This document shows positions 35,001 to 46,446 of a stretch of 64,000 bases of DNA, piece by piece (within the stretch, counting starts at the first letter, position 1; each line of letters starts with the position of its first letter). This DNA is from Saccharomyces mikatae IFO 1815. Taxonomy: Eukaryota > Ascomycota > Saccharomycetes > Saccharomycetales > Saccharomycetaceae. Position numbers and translations under genes: made by a program. The stretch spans positions 478,524 through 542,523 of the forward strand of contig NC_079263.1 in the NCBI RefSeq assembly GCF_947241705.1, read 5' to 3'. The notes below the pieces were generated by a model that saw only the letters and a program-made list of their open reading frames with translations, searched no databases and had not been told where the DNA came from.

Positions 35001-35232
35001 TTACAATTTGTAGTGATTGTATACCGTCAATGGAGAGAATTTCTTATGAAATATTTCACACTTTCACAGTCTTATCATTTTAGAAACACTGAAGGTTGGT
35101 TGTAGTCTTCTGCTTCAGAAAAGCAATATTTTGATAAATAAAGGACATATAAAAAGAACGCCCTCATGCTTTCGTTTCTCCACCGTCACTTTTCTTCTAA
35201 TAGATCATCACTACTGAACAATTAGCCAAAAA
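32002..35232. other. 3.2-kb intergenic region upstream of the flocculin gene
   Basis: AT-rich with no supported gene. The YHR210C-proximal part (32150-32400) is relatively GC-rich, with repeated GAGAATTTCC / GCGGAATTTT-like motifs that look like regulatory sites. An 8-bp-stem inverted repeat lies at 32437-32458. A candidate TATA (TATAAAAA) is at 35148-35155, 78 bp before the FLO start. Such long upstream regions are characteristic of FLO genes. Confidence 0.6.
34077..34370 (-). CDS. Unrecognised hydrophobic 97-residue ORF
   Basis: From the ATG at 34370; the frame extends four more codons to a TTG. Three hydrophobic stretches can be seen (LQHFTAYTVILFAFPKLLALI, LFGVLPPTFFLLYMTW, LIIVMFVFGCSALL), consistent with a small membrane protein or the remnant of one. 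No family recognised. It lies inside the FLO upstream region and may be chance or a decayed gene. Confidence 0.2.
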   Translation of the reverse strand: MPLLFKMKIILVNKLLQHFTAYTVILFAFPKLLALICSHRPTRKSILQKSLFGVLPPTFFLLYMTWREVAYILASKYLIIVMFVFGCSALLMRKIYN

Positions 35233-38200
35233 ATGATAAATACTCACCGTTATGTATTTTTGGCATTGTTTGCCTTCCTAGCACTGCTTAAAGTAGCTTC
35301 TGGAAGTATAGAAGCGTGCCTGCCAGAGGGTCAAAGGAAAAATGGGATGAACATCAATTTTTATCAATATAGTTTGATGGATTCATCCACATATTCAAAT
35401 GCGGCGTATATGGCTTATCAATATGCAAATAAGGCGAAGCTGGGCTCTGTCGCAGGACAGACCACAATTTCGATTCACTATGATATACCTTGTGTTGGTT
35501 TTTTTGAAACTTTTTCTTGCCCTGAAGAAGATTCTTCTGATGATGGCATGGGCTTCACGTGCAACAATGAATATTGCTCCAATAGCCAAAGCGCTGCGTA
35601 TTGGAGTTCAGATCTCTTTGGTTTTTACACCACTCCAACAAACATAACTGTGGAAATGAAAGGCTATTTTTTGCCACCCCAGACTGGCTCGTACACATTC
35701 AAGTTTGCAACAGTAGATGACTCAGCAATTCTATCAATCGGAGGTGATGCTGCATTTGAATGTTGTAAACAAGAACAGCCTCCAATTACATCCGCTGACT
35801 TTACAATTAATGGTATCAAACCATGGGGCCAGAGCTTACCGCCTAACATAGAAGGATCAGCCTATATGTATGCTGGCTTTTATTATCCAATGAAGATTGT
35901 TTATTCAAATGCTGTTTCTTGGGGTACACTTCCAATTAGTGTGACACTACCAGATGGTACTATTGTGAACGACGACTTTGAAGGGTACGTATATTCTTTC
36001 GACGACAATCTAAATCAGCCTAATTGTACTATCCCAGACCCTCCTAGCCATACCACTTCAGGCATTATAACCACTACCACAGGATCATGGACCGGTTCTT
36101 TCACCACTACATACACTGAGACATCTACATTCACTGGTTCTAATGGACTACCAACTGACGAAACTATCATTGAGATTAAAACGCCAACTAGTGTCAGCTC
36201 ATCCAGTGCTCCATCATCATCAAGTGTAGCAGGTTTGATCACCACGACCACTGAACCATGGTCTGGTACTTTCACCACGACAACCACGGAAATGAGCACT
36301 TTCACTGGTACTAATGGTAACCCAACTGACGAAACCGTCATTGTTATCAGAACTCCAAGCAGTAGAGGTTTGATCACCACCACTACTGAACCATGGTCTG
36401 GTACTTTCACCACGACAACCACGGAAATGAGCACTTTCACTGGTACTAATGGTAACCCAACTGACGAAACCGTCATTGTTATCAGAACTCCAAGCAGTAG
36501 AGGTTTGATCACCACCACTACTGAACCATGGTCTGGTACTTTCACCACGACAACCACGGAAATGAGCACTTTCACTGGTACTAATGGTAACCCAACTGAC
36601 GAAACCGTCATTGTTATCAGAACTCCAAGCAGTAGAGGTTTGATCACCACCACTACTGAACCATGGTCCGGTACTTTCACTACTACCACCACCGAAATGA
36701 GCACTTTCACCGGTACGAATGGTAACCCAACTGACGAAACTGTTATTGTTATCAGAACCCCAAGCAGTGTCAGCTCATCCAGTGCTCCATCATCATCAAG
36801 TGTAGCAGGTTTGATCACCACGACCACTGAACCATGGTCTGGTACTTTCACCACGACAACCACGGAAATGAGCACTTTCACCGGTACGAATGGTAACCCA
36901 ACTGACGAAACCGTCATTGTTATTAGAACTCCAAGCAGTAGAGGTTTGATCACCACGACCACTGAACCATGGTCTGGTACTTTCACCACGACAACCACGG
37001 AAATGAGCACTTTCACCGGTACGAATGGTAACCCAACTGACGAAACCGTCATTGTTATTAGAACTCCAAGCAGTAGAGGTTTGATCACCACGACCACTGA
37101 ACCATGGTCTGGTACTTTCACCACGACAACCACGGAAATGAGCACTTTCACCGGTACGAATGGTAACCCAACTGACGAAACCGTCATTGTTATCAGAACT
37201 CCAAGCAGTAGAGGTTTGATCACCACGACCACTGAACCATGGTCTGGTACTTTCACCACGACAACCACGGAAATGAGCACTTTCACCGGTACGAATGGTA
37301 ACCCAACTGACGAAACCGTCATTGTTATCAGAACTCCAAGCAGTAGAGGTTTGATCACCACCACTACTGAACCATGGTCTGGTACTTTCACCACGACAAC
37401 CACGGAAATGAGCACTTTCACCGGTACGAATGGTAACCCAACTGACGAAACCGTCATTGTTATCAGAACGCCAACTAGCTCTGGTTTGATCACCACCACT
37501 ACTGAACCATGGTCCGGTACTTTCACCACGACAACCACGGAAATGAGCACTTTCACTGGTACGAATGGTAACCCAACTGACGAAACCGTCATTGTTATCA
37601 GAACTCCAAGCAGTAGAGGTTTGATCACCACCACTACTGAACCATGGTCCGGTACTTTCACTACTACCACCACCGAAATGAGCACTTTCACCGGTACGAA
37701 TGGTAACCCAACTGACGAAACTGTTATTGTTATCAGAACTCCAAGCAGTAGAGGTCTGATCACCACGACCACTGAACCATGGTCTGGTACTTTCACCACG
37801 ACAACCACTGAAATGAGCACTTTCACCGGTACTAATGGTAACCCAACTGACGAAACTGTTATTGTTATCAGAACCCCAAGCAGTGTCAGCTCATCCAGTG
37901 TTTCATCATCTACTCCAGGAAGTATCATTAGTTCTGTCACATCTTCTCATCCAATTATCACGCCCTTGTACCCCAGCAACGGAACTTCAATTGTCAGTTC
38001 TTCCGCCAGCTCCCAGGATCAAACCCCAATTTCTTCAACATCTACCTTAGTGAGCCCCTCTTCTGTACTTTCTGAACCATCTAAAACATTTGTTATTCCA
38101 ACTACTGGTTCTACTACCGATTCCGCTGAAATCCAAAGCAGTTCAATTAATTCTTTTACTGGCTATTCCACAAATCACAAAACTAGCTCTGTCTCTTCTT

Positions 38201-39099
38201 CATCCGCTTCTGCAGAACCATCAAAGGTGTCTAGTTATTCATCTTCATATATCACCACTACAACAAGCGAGCAAACTACTTTGGTTACCATAACTTCCTG
38301 CGGACCTCATACATGCACTGAGTCCACTTCTTCTGCTATTGTTTCTACAGCCACAACAACCGTTAGCGGCGTCACAACAGAGTACACCACATGGTGTCCT
38401 ATTTCTACCACAGTCCCAGCAAAACAAACTACACTGGTTACTGTTACTTCTTGTGAGTCTGACATCTGTTCCAAGGTTACCTCTTCCGCTATTGTTTCTA
38501 CAACCACAGCTACTATTAATGGAGCTGTCACTGAATACACAACATGGTGTCCTGTTTCCACTACAGAATCAAAACAACAGACAACACTAGTCACAGTTAC
38601 TTCTTGTGAATCTGGTGTCTGTTCAGAAACCGCTTCGCCAGCTATCGTTTCGACAGCCACGGCTACCATAAATGACGTCGTAACGATTTTCCCCACATGG
38701 AGCCCACAAACTACGGACGAAAAAGCTGTTAACTCTAATACTGTAAGTACCTCTTCCATATCAGAAGCTGCTGAAACCGAAACAGCAACCCGTTCTTCAC
38801 TTTCAAGATCCAGCTATGCCGAAGAAACACACTCGACTGTTGCATCCAGCGCAATTGGACACACCAATAGTGTTTCTGTTTCTGTTTCTGTTTCTGTAAC
38901 TGCCAGCACCAGAGGTGTCTCAACTTCTGGCTTGATCACTATGTCTCAACAGCCTCGCAGCGTTTCTTCAAACGGTACACCTGTGTCCAGCACAGCTTCC
39001 TTAGAGATTTCAAGCTACGTTGGTATTGCGAATGGTCTGCTGGCCAATAGTGGACTATGTGTCTTCATTGCCTCCTTGTTGATGTCAATTGTTTATTGA
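35233..39099 (+). CDS. FLO5: Flo5/Flo1-type flocculin, GPI-anchored mannose lectin
   Basis: 1,288 residues (S288C Flo5 about 1,075). A signal peptide occupies about 1-24. An N-terminal PA14 lectin domain (about 25-270) carries the consecutive Asp pair D162-D163 in TVDDSAIL that binds calcium and mannose, and many disulfide Cys. Next come 13 Thr-rich repeats of 45 residues, one degenerate and 12 nearly identical. Then follows a Ser/Thr stalk, three 51-residue repeats of the TTLVTVTSC type, and a hydrophobic GPI-attachment tail ([18 protein letters not shown]). Flocculins bind mannan of neighbouring cells and cause flocculation. Position after YHR210C matches FLO5; FLO1/FLO9 paralogues are hard to exclude. 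Confidence 0.9.
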   Translation: MINTHRYVFLALFAFLALLKVASGSIEACLPEGQRKNGMNINFYQYSLMDSSTYSNAAYMAYQYANKAKLGSVAGQTTISIHYDIPCVGFFETFSCPEEDSSDDGMGFTCNNEYCSNSQSAAYWSSDLFGFYTTPTNITVEMKGYFLPPQTGSYTFKFATVDDSAILSIGGDAAFECCKQEQPPITSADFTINGIKPWGQSLPPNIEGSAYMYAGFYYPMKIVYSNAVSWGTLPISVTLPDGTIVNDDFEGYVYSFDDNLNQPNCTIPDPPSHTTSGIITTTTGSWTGSFTTTYTETSTFTGSNGLPTDETIIEIKTPTSVSSSSAPSSSSVAGLITTTTEPWSGTFTTTTTEMSTFTGTNGNPTDETVIVIRTPSSRGLITTTTEPWSGTFTTTTTEMSTFTGTNGNPTDETVIVIRTPSSRGLITTTTEPWSGTFTTTTTEMSTFTGTNGNPTDETVIVIRTPSSRGLITTTTEPWSGTFTTTTTEMSTFTGTNGNPTDETVIVIRTPSSVSSSSAPSSSSVAGLITTTTEPWSGTFTTTTTEMSTFTGTNGNPTDETVIVIRTPSSRGLITTTTEPWSGTFTTTTTEMSTFTGTNGNPTDETVIVIRTPSSRGLITTTTEPWSGTFTTTTTEMSTFTGTNGNPTDETVIVIRTPSSRGLITTTTEPWSGTFTTTTTEMSTFTGTNGNPTDETVIVIRTPSSRGLITTTTEPWSGTFTTTTTEMSTFTGTNGNPTDETVIVIRTPTSSGLITTTTEPWSGTFTTTTTEMSTFTGTNGNPTDETVIVIRTPSSRGLITTTTEPWSGTFTTTTTEMSTFTGTNGNPTDETVIVIRTPSSRGLITTTTEPWSGTFTTTTTEMSTFTGTNGNPTDETVIVIRTPSSVSSSSVSSSTPGSIISSVTSSHPIITPLYPSNGTSIVSSSASSQDQTPISSTSTLVSPSSVLSEPSKTFVIPTTGSTTDSAEIQSSSINSFTGYSTNHKTSSVSSSSASAEPSKVSSYSSSYITTTTSEQTTLVTITSCGPHTCTESTSSAIVSTATTTVSGVTTEYTTWCPISTTVPAKQTTLVTVTSCESDICSKVTSSAIVSTTTATINGAVTEYTTWCPVSTTESKQQTTLVTVTSCESGVCSETASPAIVSTATATINDVVTIFPTWSPQTTDEKAVNSNTVSTSSISEAAETETATRSSLSRSSYAEETHSTVASSAIGHTNSVSVSVSVSVTASTRGVSTSGLITMSQQPRSVSSNGTPVSSTASLEISSYVGIANGLLANSGLCVFIASLLMSIVY
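36055..37890 (+). repeat. 135-bp flocculin minisatellite
   Basis: A degenerate first unit is followed by 12 units beginning at 36232, 36367, 36502, 36637, 36808, 36943, 37078, 37213, 37348, 37483, 37618 and 37753. Spacing is exactly 135 bp except between 36637 and 36808 (171 bp), where a Ser-rich 12-codon linker is inserted; the same linker precedes the first perfect unit. Units come in at least two synonymous DNA versions, interleaved along the array. Confidence 0.93.
38275..38715 (+). repeat. 153-bp Flo C-terminal repeat, three copies
   Basis: Units start at 38275, 38428 and 38581, each 51 codons, encoding TTLVT.TSC...C... followed by TE(Y/-)TTWCP-like ends. The third is diverged at its end. 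This is the second repeat class of the Flo1/Flo5 family. Confidence 0.85.
38871..38898 (+). repeat. Hexanucleotide (GTTTCT)n coding Val-Ser
   Basis: Short tandem repeat inside the flocculin stalk, encoding [10 protein letters not shown]. Confidence 0.85.
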
Positions 39100-41152
39100 G
39101 GCAAACGTTCTTTTATACATTCATCTTCTTTACAATAGACATGTCTAGACATGTACTTTTATTTCTTATTATCCCTCTTTTCTCGATACCTTTGTTCTTA
39201 TTTTTAGTTCATAGTTTTATAGATCATAAAATTTGAATCGACTTACTGAAACCTTCTTAAGTACCAACAGTATCTAGTTCTAGGATTAATATGTGCGAGA
39301 CCTATTATGGTCCGCGAATCAGCCTAATTGATGGATATTCAGTAAGTTGAAATTATTTTAATGTGTTGACCCTTGAAATAAACGGGCACAAAATAAAGCC
39401 TTGCTCAAAGCTGCTAATTCCTCCTTTCTCGTTCTCCACCTTCACCTATTGCTCTCTCTTACACACGCAGAGCGCGATTTAGAATATATATCAGAAGAGA
39501 CCTGAATGCGTCTCCATATGAATGTAATCAGAAGCGCTGACATCTGGTATATGTGAAAAGAGCCTGCTTCAAGGAGTTACTTTTTCTACACGCTCATAAC
39601 ATTTGCTATTCTCGGTCCTGTCGCCTTGTTATAACGGTTGTGTTACGACGATACACGATCAAGAACAGCCTTCGCCTTTATATGCTTTATAAATTGATAA
39701 ATCCATTCTCTCATTATGACAAAACCACTATCATCGAGAAGGTAGATATATATGTAGCTTACGGAGAGTTGTCCAGCCAGTATGTCGAACACACATCTCA
39801 TAGCAATGTTGTCGGAATGTAACAATAAATCTCTACAACTTGCTACCTGAGACCAACTTTGCGCGTATAAAAATTACTAAGAAACTACGTGACATGAAAG
39901 AGTATTTGAAAGGCCGACATCGTTTCGAACATGTCGGATGGAAAGATGGCCATTATACCAAGATCAAACAGCCGGGCTGAGCAAATACTGGCACCAAGAG
40001 CGCAGCGTGACTATCTTCTGAGAACAGACCTTGGAAGAAGTTCGATATGTAAACTTTTCGAATCCAAGAGCTCAGAAAACCAGCAAACAGGAACAATGTA
40101 TAATACATTGGGAAGTGACCAAACCAGTCTTCTTGAAGATCAGCATAAGGCAATAGGTGGGCAGAAAGAACTACTAAGCCCGTACAGCTGAATTGCTCAC
40201 GAAAACAGCTTTGAAATAAATATGAAAGCCGGTTATCCGGTTTCTTTTGGCTTTTGTTTTACCAGCAGGACGTTGTGAAACAAGCTCGAGAATTTTATAA
40301 TGAGATCCATGCGCTTTAACGTTTGTTTTTACGCAACATTTAAAAAAAAGATTCCCTCACGAGGCGTACTAACTATCGTCAGAGAGTAAGTTGCTGCCTT
40401 TGCTATTTCTGTTTCAGTAAACCCACGGAAGGCGTCTTCTTGTATAGGGACTTTGTCAGCCATCTTTCCACGGAAAATCAACGCCGTTCGCGTCGCAGAG
40501 AGCCAAGGTAGCCGCGCGCTTCAGGGACAGAAGAATTCGTGGCTTCGGATAGACTGTTATTTTTCTTGAGAGTGGCTAACCAATATATGCTTTCGAATGG
40601 TAAATAATTCTTTCTTCTGGATGAATGATCCATTTTGAGTAGAGGTTACTGATCATTGGATGGATAAGTACATGGGAAGGTAATAACTTATTGAAAGTGA
40701 TTGTGTATATGCTCCCGAGAGCCCTTACACTCGGTCTTGCTTTTCGCGTACCTCTTCTGTCAAGATCTGGCCAGGCTGAACCACGTTCTGTTGCTGCTGT
40801 ATTAGTGAGATGCTTGACTATAGCACCTCGTTCCTTATTTAACAAACGCGCGCGCACAAGCCTTGCAGGGCTGCAGATACTCTTCGCAGAAATGCGTGCA
40901 CAAAAATTTTGATCTAGCTTACCATCGGTCTCTATAGTCTCGGTCTCTGTAGTCACAGGTTCGGAGTCCGTAAGCAATTGCAATAACGAATGTATAAAAG
41001 AAGGTAAGTACGCTTCAATACAATTGATTACTGTAGATTATTCAATTCATTTTATTATTGTTGTAGTAGTAATACATCAATAGCAAACTTTGATCTTTGC
41101 AACTTAGTTACATTTTTCATTTCTGGTAAAATCTCGCCTCATCTATAAAGAG
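39100..41152. other. Intergenic region flocculin - HPF1-like
   Basis: 2,053 bp. A candidate TATA (TATAAAAG) is at 40993-41000, 153 bp before the wall-protein start. An 86-codon frame at 39931-40191 is listed separately. No complete transposon or LTR was recognised here. Confidence 0.55.
39931..40191 (+). CDS. Unrecognised 86-residue ORF
   Basis: ATG-started hydrophilic frame (begins MSDGKMAIIPRSNSRAEQ). Composition is not low-complexity and no membrane segment is visible. I do not recognise it; S288C has several dubious short ORFs in the equivalent FLO-distal region. Could be chance. Confidence 0.2.
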   Translation: MSDGKMAIIPRSNSRAEQILAPRAQRDYLLRTDLGRSSICKLFESKSSENQQTGTMYNTLGSDQTSLLEDQHKAIGGQKELLSPYS

Positions 41153-43072
41153 ATGTTCAATCGTTTTAATAAATTTCAAGCTGCTCTAGCTTTGGCACTA
41201 TACTCTCAAAGCGCATTGGGTGAATCTTATGTCAATAGCACTTCATCCAGTGCAATTGCATCAACTTCCTCCGATGCCTTGAGTTCTATTACTTCCATCT
41301 CTTCAGCTAGCGCAAGTGCCACCGCATCGGACTCGCTTTCCTCCAGAGACGGTACTGTTTATTTGCCATCAACGACTATCAGCGGAGATCTTACAGTTAC
41401 AGGTAAAGTAGTTGCAACCGAAGCCGTTGAAGTTGCTGCCGGTGGTAAATTGACTTTGCTTGACGGTGAAAAATACATGTTCTCATCCGACCTGAAAGTT
41501 CATGGTGATTTGATTGTTGAAAAGTCCAAGACAACATACGAAGGTACCACCTTCGACGTCTCCGGTGAGACTTTCGAAGTTTTCGGTAACTTTAATGTCG
41601 AAGAATCCGGTGCCACTTCTGCATCCGTCTACTCCTTTACTCCGAGCTCTTTTGAAAGCAGTGGTGACATTTCTTTGAGTCTATCAAAGACCAAGAAGGG
41701 TGAAGTTACCTTCTCCCCTTACTCTAACACCGGTGCCTTCTCTTTCTCTAACGCTATTCTCAACGGTGGTTCTGTATCTGGTTTGCAACGTAGAGCCGAA
41801 GATGAAGGGTCTGTTAACAACGGTGAAATAAACCTGGACAACGGAAGTACTTATGTCATCGTCGAACCAGTTTCCGGAAACGGTACCGTCAACATTGTCT
41901 CTGGCAACCTTTACCTACACTACCCGGACACCTTTACTGGCCAAACTGTTGTATTCAAAGGTGAAAGTATTCTTGCCGTCGACCCAACAGAAACCAATGC
42001 TACTCCTATTCCTGTTGTTGGATACACCGGCAAGAACCAAATTGTCATTACCGCTGACATTACTGCTCTTTCATACGACGGCACTACAGGTGTTTTAACT
42101 GCAACCCAGGGCAACAGACAATTCTCTTTCGCTATCGGTACTGGATTTTCTAGTTCTGGTTTCAGTGTCTCAGAAGGAACTTTTGCAGGCGCTTATGCTT
42201 ATTATCTAAACTACAATGGTGTTGTCGCTACTAGTGCCGCATCTTCATCTACTTCCACTACCGCTGGTGCATCATCTACCAACTCTTCAGTAACTGTCTC
42301 AGCCACCATTTCTAGCTCCGTCATTTCATCATCTAGTAGCTCAATCTCTGGCTCAGCCATTTCACCATCTAGTAGCTTTGTTTCTGGTATATCTAACTCC
42401 ACAACACTCGCTGGTCCAATCACTTCATCTACTGGTTCTGCCAGATCTACCGCTAGCCTCACCTCAGGCTCCGCCTCTGTTTACACTGAAACATTAACTT
42501 ACTTAAATGCCACTAGCACAGTCGTTGTCTCCTGTTCAGAAACAACTGATGCTAGCGGTAATATCCACACTATTACCACAACTGTCCCATGTCCATCTAC
42601 TACTGCCACCATCACATCTTGCGACGAAAACGGATGCCATGTTGTAGCACCAACCGCTACCGACGCAACCGCAACCGTTTCTTCCAAGTCGTACACCACC
42701 CTTACTGTTACTCACTGTGATAACAACGCCTGTAGCGTCAGGACCGTAACTTCAGAAGTCCCTGAACAAACTGCAACCACCACTGCCACAACCGTTTCTC
42801 CAAAATCATACACCACAGTCACTGTTACCCACTGTGACGACAACGGCTGTCACGTTAAGACCATCACCTCCGAAGCTCCTAAACAAACTTCGTTGACAAC
42901 AGCCACTTCTGGAACTTTCAGCACAATTTCCAAATCTGCTGCTCCAACCTCTCAAACAATTGCTTCCAGAATATCCACTGGTATCATCGTACAATCCGAA
43001 GGTATTGCTGCTGGTTTGAGAACCAATGCCTTGAGCACTTTGGCCGGTATCTTCATTCTTGCTTTTTTTTAG
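41153..43072 (+). CDS. HPF1-family GPI cell-wall mannoprotein (YHR214W position)
   Basis: 639 residues. A signal peptide occupies about 1-23 ([16 protein letters not shown]). Then comes a Hyr1/Hpf1-type N-terminal wall domain, rich in beta strands, from about 65 to 360 ([11 protein letters not shown]..., [11 protein letters not shown]). A Ser/Thr stalk follows, with two repeats of the SYTT.TVTHCD.N.C type, then a GPI tail ([18 protein letters not shown]). In S288C this position holds YHR214W, whose family (with HPF1 and CSS1) shares the same N-terminus; here the gene looks complete. Hpf1 is a heavily glycosylated wall protein that limits wine haze. Which paralogue it is cannot be decided by eye. 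Confidence 0.85.
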   Translation: MFNRFNKFQAALALALYSQSALGESYVNSTSSSAIASTSSDALSSITSISSASASATASDSLSSRDGTVYLPSTTISGDLTVTGKVVATEAVEVAAGGKLTLLDGEKYMFSSDLKVHGDLIVEKSKTTYEGTTFDVSGETFEVFGNFNVEESGATSASVYSFTPSSFESSGDISLSLSKTKKGEVTFSPYSNTGAFSFSNAILNGGSVSGLQRRAEDEGSVNNGEINLDNGSTYVIVEPVSGNGTVNIVSGNLYLHYPDTFTGQTVVFKGESILAVDPTETNATPIPVVGYTGKNQIVITADITALSYDGTTGVLTATQGNRQFSFAIGTGFSSSGFSVSEGTFAGAYAYYLNYNGVVATSAASSSTSTTAGASSTNSSVTVSATISSSVISSSSSSISGSAISPSSSFVSGISNSTTLAGPITSSTGSARSTASLTSGSASVYTETLTYLNATSTVVVSCSETTDASGNIHTITTTVPCPSTTATITSCDENGCHVVAPTATDATATVSSKSYTTLTVTHCDNNACSVRTVTSEVPEQTATTTATTVSPKSYTTVTVTHCDDNGCHVKTITSEAPKQTSLTTATSGTFSTISKSAAPTSQTIASRISTGIIVQSEGIAAGLRTNALSTLAGIFILAFF

Positions 43073-44428
43073 CTGAGAGCATAATTGTTCTTCTTAAAAT
43101 CTAAATAGAATTTTTTTAATTAAACGCTTAGTGTAGATATCCAGCAGTTTTAGCTTGAAGTTGAAGAATGCTTTCTTTTATTTGTTTTAGGAATTGTTTC
43201 AACTATAAAAATGCGTCAGAAAAAGTTTAACGAAGGCACCACATTACAGATGGGCATATTACTTTTATCCAGCTTTTTCGCGCGGTTTGTGAATTTAGAA
43301 AATCATAGCCGAAAGAAGAGTAGTTATGACAATACCTTATGTGCACCAGAAGATGTCCTGAAAGCACTGCACGCGTCAATAGCTTTTACCTAGTTGAGCC
43401 TTCATAAATCCTAACCATGTAATTTTTTTTTGTTTAAAGAGACGTGAAGAGTTTATTTCACTCCTATCTTCCGTCAAGTCAGTGTCAGCGTGGTAGCTTT
43501 ATGTCTTGGACAATTATCTAGTGAATTGTCAGTATCTAATGAGACATTATATCCGATGGGGAATATGAAGTTTATATATCGTGACCTAGTTCTAGCAATC
43601 ATATCGCACCTGGGAACCAGTCACTGTAGAATACTATCAACGTCAGTAAGTAATGAATAAAAATATAGAAGTACAGAACAGCGCAGAAACTGTTATCCGG
43701 TAATCTATCAACGACTTTACACTGATACCAGGTCAAATCTATATCGCAAATATCTACCGTAGTTCGAGAACGACAAGATTTGCATTTGTCATCTCCCATT
43801 CCAGCATAAGAAAGTTGAAACTCAAAAAATGAAGCTTGTTATGTGGAATAACTTCACTCTTTCACTACAGATACTACCGTCAAGATGCTATCACAAACAG
43901 AAAGTATTGGCTATCTACGATACCAATACTTGACCTTTTATTCACCTGCTACACATAATAATATCGATGATGAGGATGGTGAAAGATAACGAGTCCGAAT
44001 ATACAAATCGGAAAAAAAAAAAAACTTGTCCATTAATTGTAATCGTCTAAAGTTTCTTTTTTCGATAAGAGGGTCGCCTGTTTCTTAACATCTGTATCTC
44101 TTATTCTGCATCGTAAAATCAAAGATTAGGTAAACAGAAAGTTACCCATACTTTAATTTTGCAAGCCTTTCATGATATAGGCAAAATGAGAAAAATACGT
44201 AGAGGGGTCAAAAGCCAGTGTCTGATTACTTTACTGCTTGATTCGTGGTAAGTTGTAGACGTAATGAGTTCCGAGTGAAACAGAGGAGCTCAATTGACTC
44301 CATCCAAAGCAGAAAAAAACGCTTAATTCGGTATTGATAACATGACAATCTAAAACTGCTTCCACATACCTAAAAATCCCCACGGTAAATCTGCTAGTTT
44401 GTGTTTCTTTTTCTGCGCCTCATTCGCT

Positions 44429-44434
44429 GATAAG
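44429..44434 (+). promoter_or_regulatory. GATAAG (GATA-factor) element upstream of DAL5
   Basis: UAS-NTR core bound by Gln3/Gat1, about 380 bp before the start. Two more in inverse orientation (CTTATC) lie at 44581-44586 and 44643-44648. Nitrogen-catabolite-repressed DAL5 depends on such elements. Confidence 0.6.
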
Positions 44435-44642
44435 GCGCTACAGTGCGCTCCTGCCGCACGTTTTATTTCTTTTCGATAATAATGAGTTCTTCGCGTTAGT
44501 CTGAGAGAGTGTGCAATTTGGCAAACTAATAACAAGTAACCTTTAGATAATGTGGGTTATCGGGGAAGATTCTATAGCATCTTATCAAGAAGCACTTATT
44601 CAAGTAGATAGTAGTATATGCTAAAAGATATGACTAGCACTG

Positions 44643-44648
44643 CTTATC
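44643..44648 (-). promoter_or_regulatory. GATAAG (GATA-factor) element upstream of DAL5, inverse
   Basis: CTTATC 167 bp before the DAL5 start; with 44581-44586 and 44429-44434 it forms a cluster of three. Confidence 0.6.
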
Positions 44649-44814
44649 AGTTCTTGTTTTTGCGAATATGTTAACGTTTTGAATAGAGTAATATATGTAT
44701 ATAAGTAGGCCAAAGAAACATCAAACCAGGAAGTCTTGGAGGAATGTTCAATTTAGAAGCCTCGAAAGAGGACAACAAAACAAAAACAATTGAAATAGTA
44801 AAAACAAAATCAGG

Positions 44815-46446
44815 ATGTCGGGGGATGCCAGCACTAACTCAAGTGCTTTTCTGGATGAGAAAAACTTGAACATAACTTTAGATGCTGAAATCAAAAACGA
44901 AGATATAACTGCAGAACCAGTTCTAAGTACGGTCATATCACCAAATGGTAAAGTTGTCTACATCGGTGACAAGGTCGATGAGGCCATGAAGTTGGCTGAG
45001 GAAGCCAAAGCAATTGAGGTGACCCCGGAAGAGGATAGAAAACTATGTTGGAAGATCGATTATTGTATGTTTCCCTTAATGTGTATATTGTATGCTGTTC
45101 AGTTCATGGACAAGATTTCCACCAGTTCGGCAGCAGTGATGGGCTTAAGAACCGATTTGAAAATGCACGGCGACCAGTACTCGTGGGTCACTTCTGCCTT
45201 CTATTTCGGTTATTTGTTCATGAATCTAGGTCCAATACAGTTTATTTTCCAAAGAACAAGTTATATGTCCAAAATGCTTGGTGGTTTTATTGTCATCTGG
45301 GGGCTGCTATTAGCTCTACACGCTGCTCCAACAGTCAAATACCCCACTTTCATCCTTCTAAGAGTGCTTCTCGGTTGTGCTGAAAGTGTTGTCACGCCCT
45401 GCTTCACCATTATCACGGCTCAATACTGGAAATCAGAAGAACAATTTACAAGAGTGTCAATTTGGTTCGGTATGAATGGTCTTGGCTCCGTCCTAATCAA
45501 TGCAATCGCGTATGGTGTTTATATTCATCGGGACTCCTATGCTATTGAAGCATGGAAAACCTTATTTGTCGTTACCGGTGTAATTACTATTTTTGTTGGT
45601 ATCTTGATATACCTATGGATCCCGGATGATCCATCAAAAGCAAGATTCTTATCTAAAAGAGAGAAATTAATGGTTGTTCAAAGAATTAGATCCAATCAAC
45701 AAGGGTTCGGTAATCACGAAATTAAAAAGTACCAAATTATAGAGGCTTTGAAAGACGTTAGAACGTGGTTGTACTTCCTCTTTACTGTGAGTTCTAATAT
45801 TCCTAATGGTGGTATTTCTAGTTTCATGAGTATTCTGCTGAAAGACGATTTTGGATATTCAACAAAGGATACTTTCTTGATGGGTCTACCTACTGGTGCT
45901 GTTGAATTGGTTGGTTGTCCACTATTTGGTATTCTGGCAGTTTACGCAACTAATAAGAAGATACCATTTTGGAAGTACAAGTTGGGCTGGGCCATTTTCG
46001 CAGCTGTCTTAGCATTGATTGCTAGTTGTATGCTAGGTTTTGCAGACAATTCAAAAAGTGCAAGACTGGCTGGTGCTTATCTATGGTATATCTCACCCGT
46101 CTCATTTATTTGTGTGCTTTCCAATATCAGTGCAAACTCCTCGGGATATAGTAAAAAATGGACTGTATCTTCAATAAATTTAGTAGCATACGCTGCAGCC
46201 AACTTGGCAGGTCCACAAACTTTTATTGCTAAGCAGGCACCTAAATATCATGGTGCTAAAGTTGCTATGGTTGTATGTTACGCTTTTATGATCGTCATCC
46301 TATCTGTGTTACTTTTTATCAATATGAGGGAGAATAAGAGACGTGATAAGATAGCTGCGGAAAGAGGTTCTCAACCAGAGGCAGAAAATCTTGAATTTTC
46401 TGATTTAACTGATTTCGAGAATCCAAACTTCAGATACACTCTATAA
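44815..46446 (+). CDS. DAL5: Dal5, allantoate/ureidosuccinate (and dipeptide) permease
   Basis: 543 residues, the S. cerevisiae length. An MFS transporter of the anion:cation symporter family with 12 predicted membrane segments. A hydrophilic N-terminus of about 75 residues precedes the first (CMFPLMCILYAVQFMDKIS). The C-terminus (LEFSDLTDFENPNFRYTL) matches Dal5 almost exactly. It imports allantoate, ureidosuccinate and some dipeptides, and is repressed by good nitrogen sources. In S288C it is on the right end of chromosome X next to PGU1; the same pair and orientation are kept here on a different end. Similarity is at orthologue level rather than that of relatives such as SEO1 or THI73. Confidence 0.93.
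   Translation: MSGDASTNSSAFLDEKNLNITLDAEIKNEDITAEPVLSTVISPNGKVVYIGDKVDEAMKLAEEAKAIEVTPEEDRKLCWKIDYCMFPLMCILYAVQFMDKISTSSAAVMGLRTDLKMHGDQYSWVTSAFYFGYLFMNLGPIQFIFQRTSYMSKMLGGFIVIWGLLLALHAAPTVKYPTFILLRVLLGCAESVVTPCFTIITAQYWKSEEQFTRVSIWFGMNGLGSVLINAIAYGVYIHRDSYAIEAWKTLFVVTGVITIFVGILIYLWIPDDPSKARFLSKREKLMVVQRIRSNQQGFGNHEIKKYQIIEALKDVRTWLYFLFTVSSNIPNGGISSFMSILLKDDFGYSTKDTFLMGLPTGAVELVGCPLFGILAVYATNKKIPFWKYKLGWAIFAAVLALIASCMLGFADNSKSARLAGAYLWYISPVSFICVLSNISANSSGYSKKWTVSSINLVAYAAANLAGPQTFIAKQAPKYHGAKVAMVVCYAFMIVILSVLLFINMRENKRRDKIAAERGSQPEAENLEFSDLTDFENPNFRYTL

Larger units (their letters stand above)
43073..44814. other. Intergenic HPF1-like - DAL5
   Basis: 1,742 bp AT-rich. The DAL5-proximal part carries GATAAG elements (listed separately). 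A 60-codon ATG frame at 43211-43393 right after the wall protein has no support. This interval should contain the junction between chromosome-VIII-like and chromosome-X-like blocks. Confidence 0.6.

Noticed and set aside
36015-37940. 641-codon open frame on the minus strand across the flocculin repeats
   Set aside because: It is the stop-free antisense frame of a 135-bp in-phase repeat; the sequence is a repetitive Val/Leu pattern with no independent features. The plus-strand flocculin is a known family.
39553-39822. 89-codon frame downstream of the flocculin
   Set aside because: Begins at a non-ATG codon or has no homology; overlapping antisense frame equally long.
40576-40983. 135-codon minus-strand frame before the HPF1-like gene
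   Set aside because: No domain, signal peptide or compositional support; lies in a promoter region.
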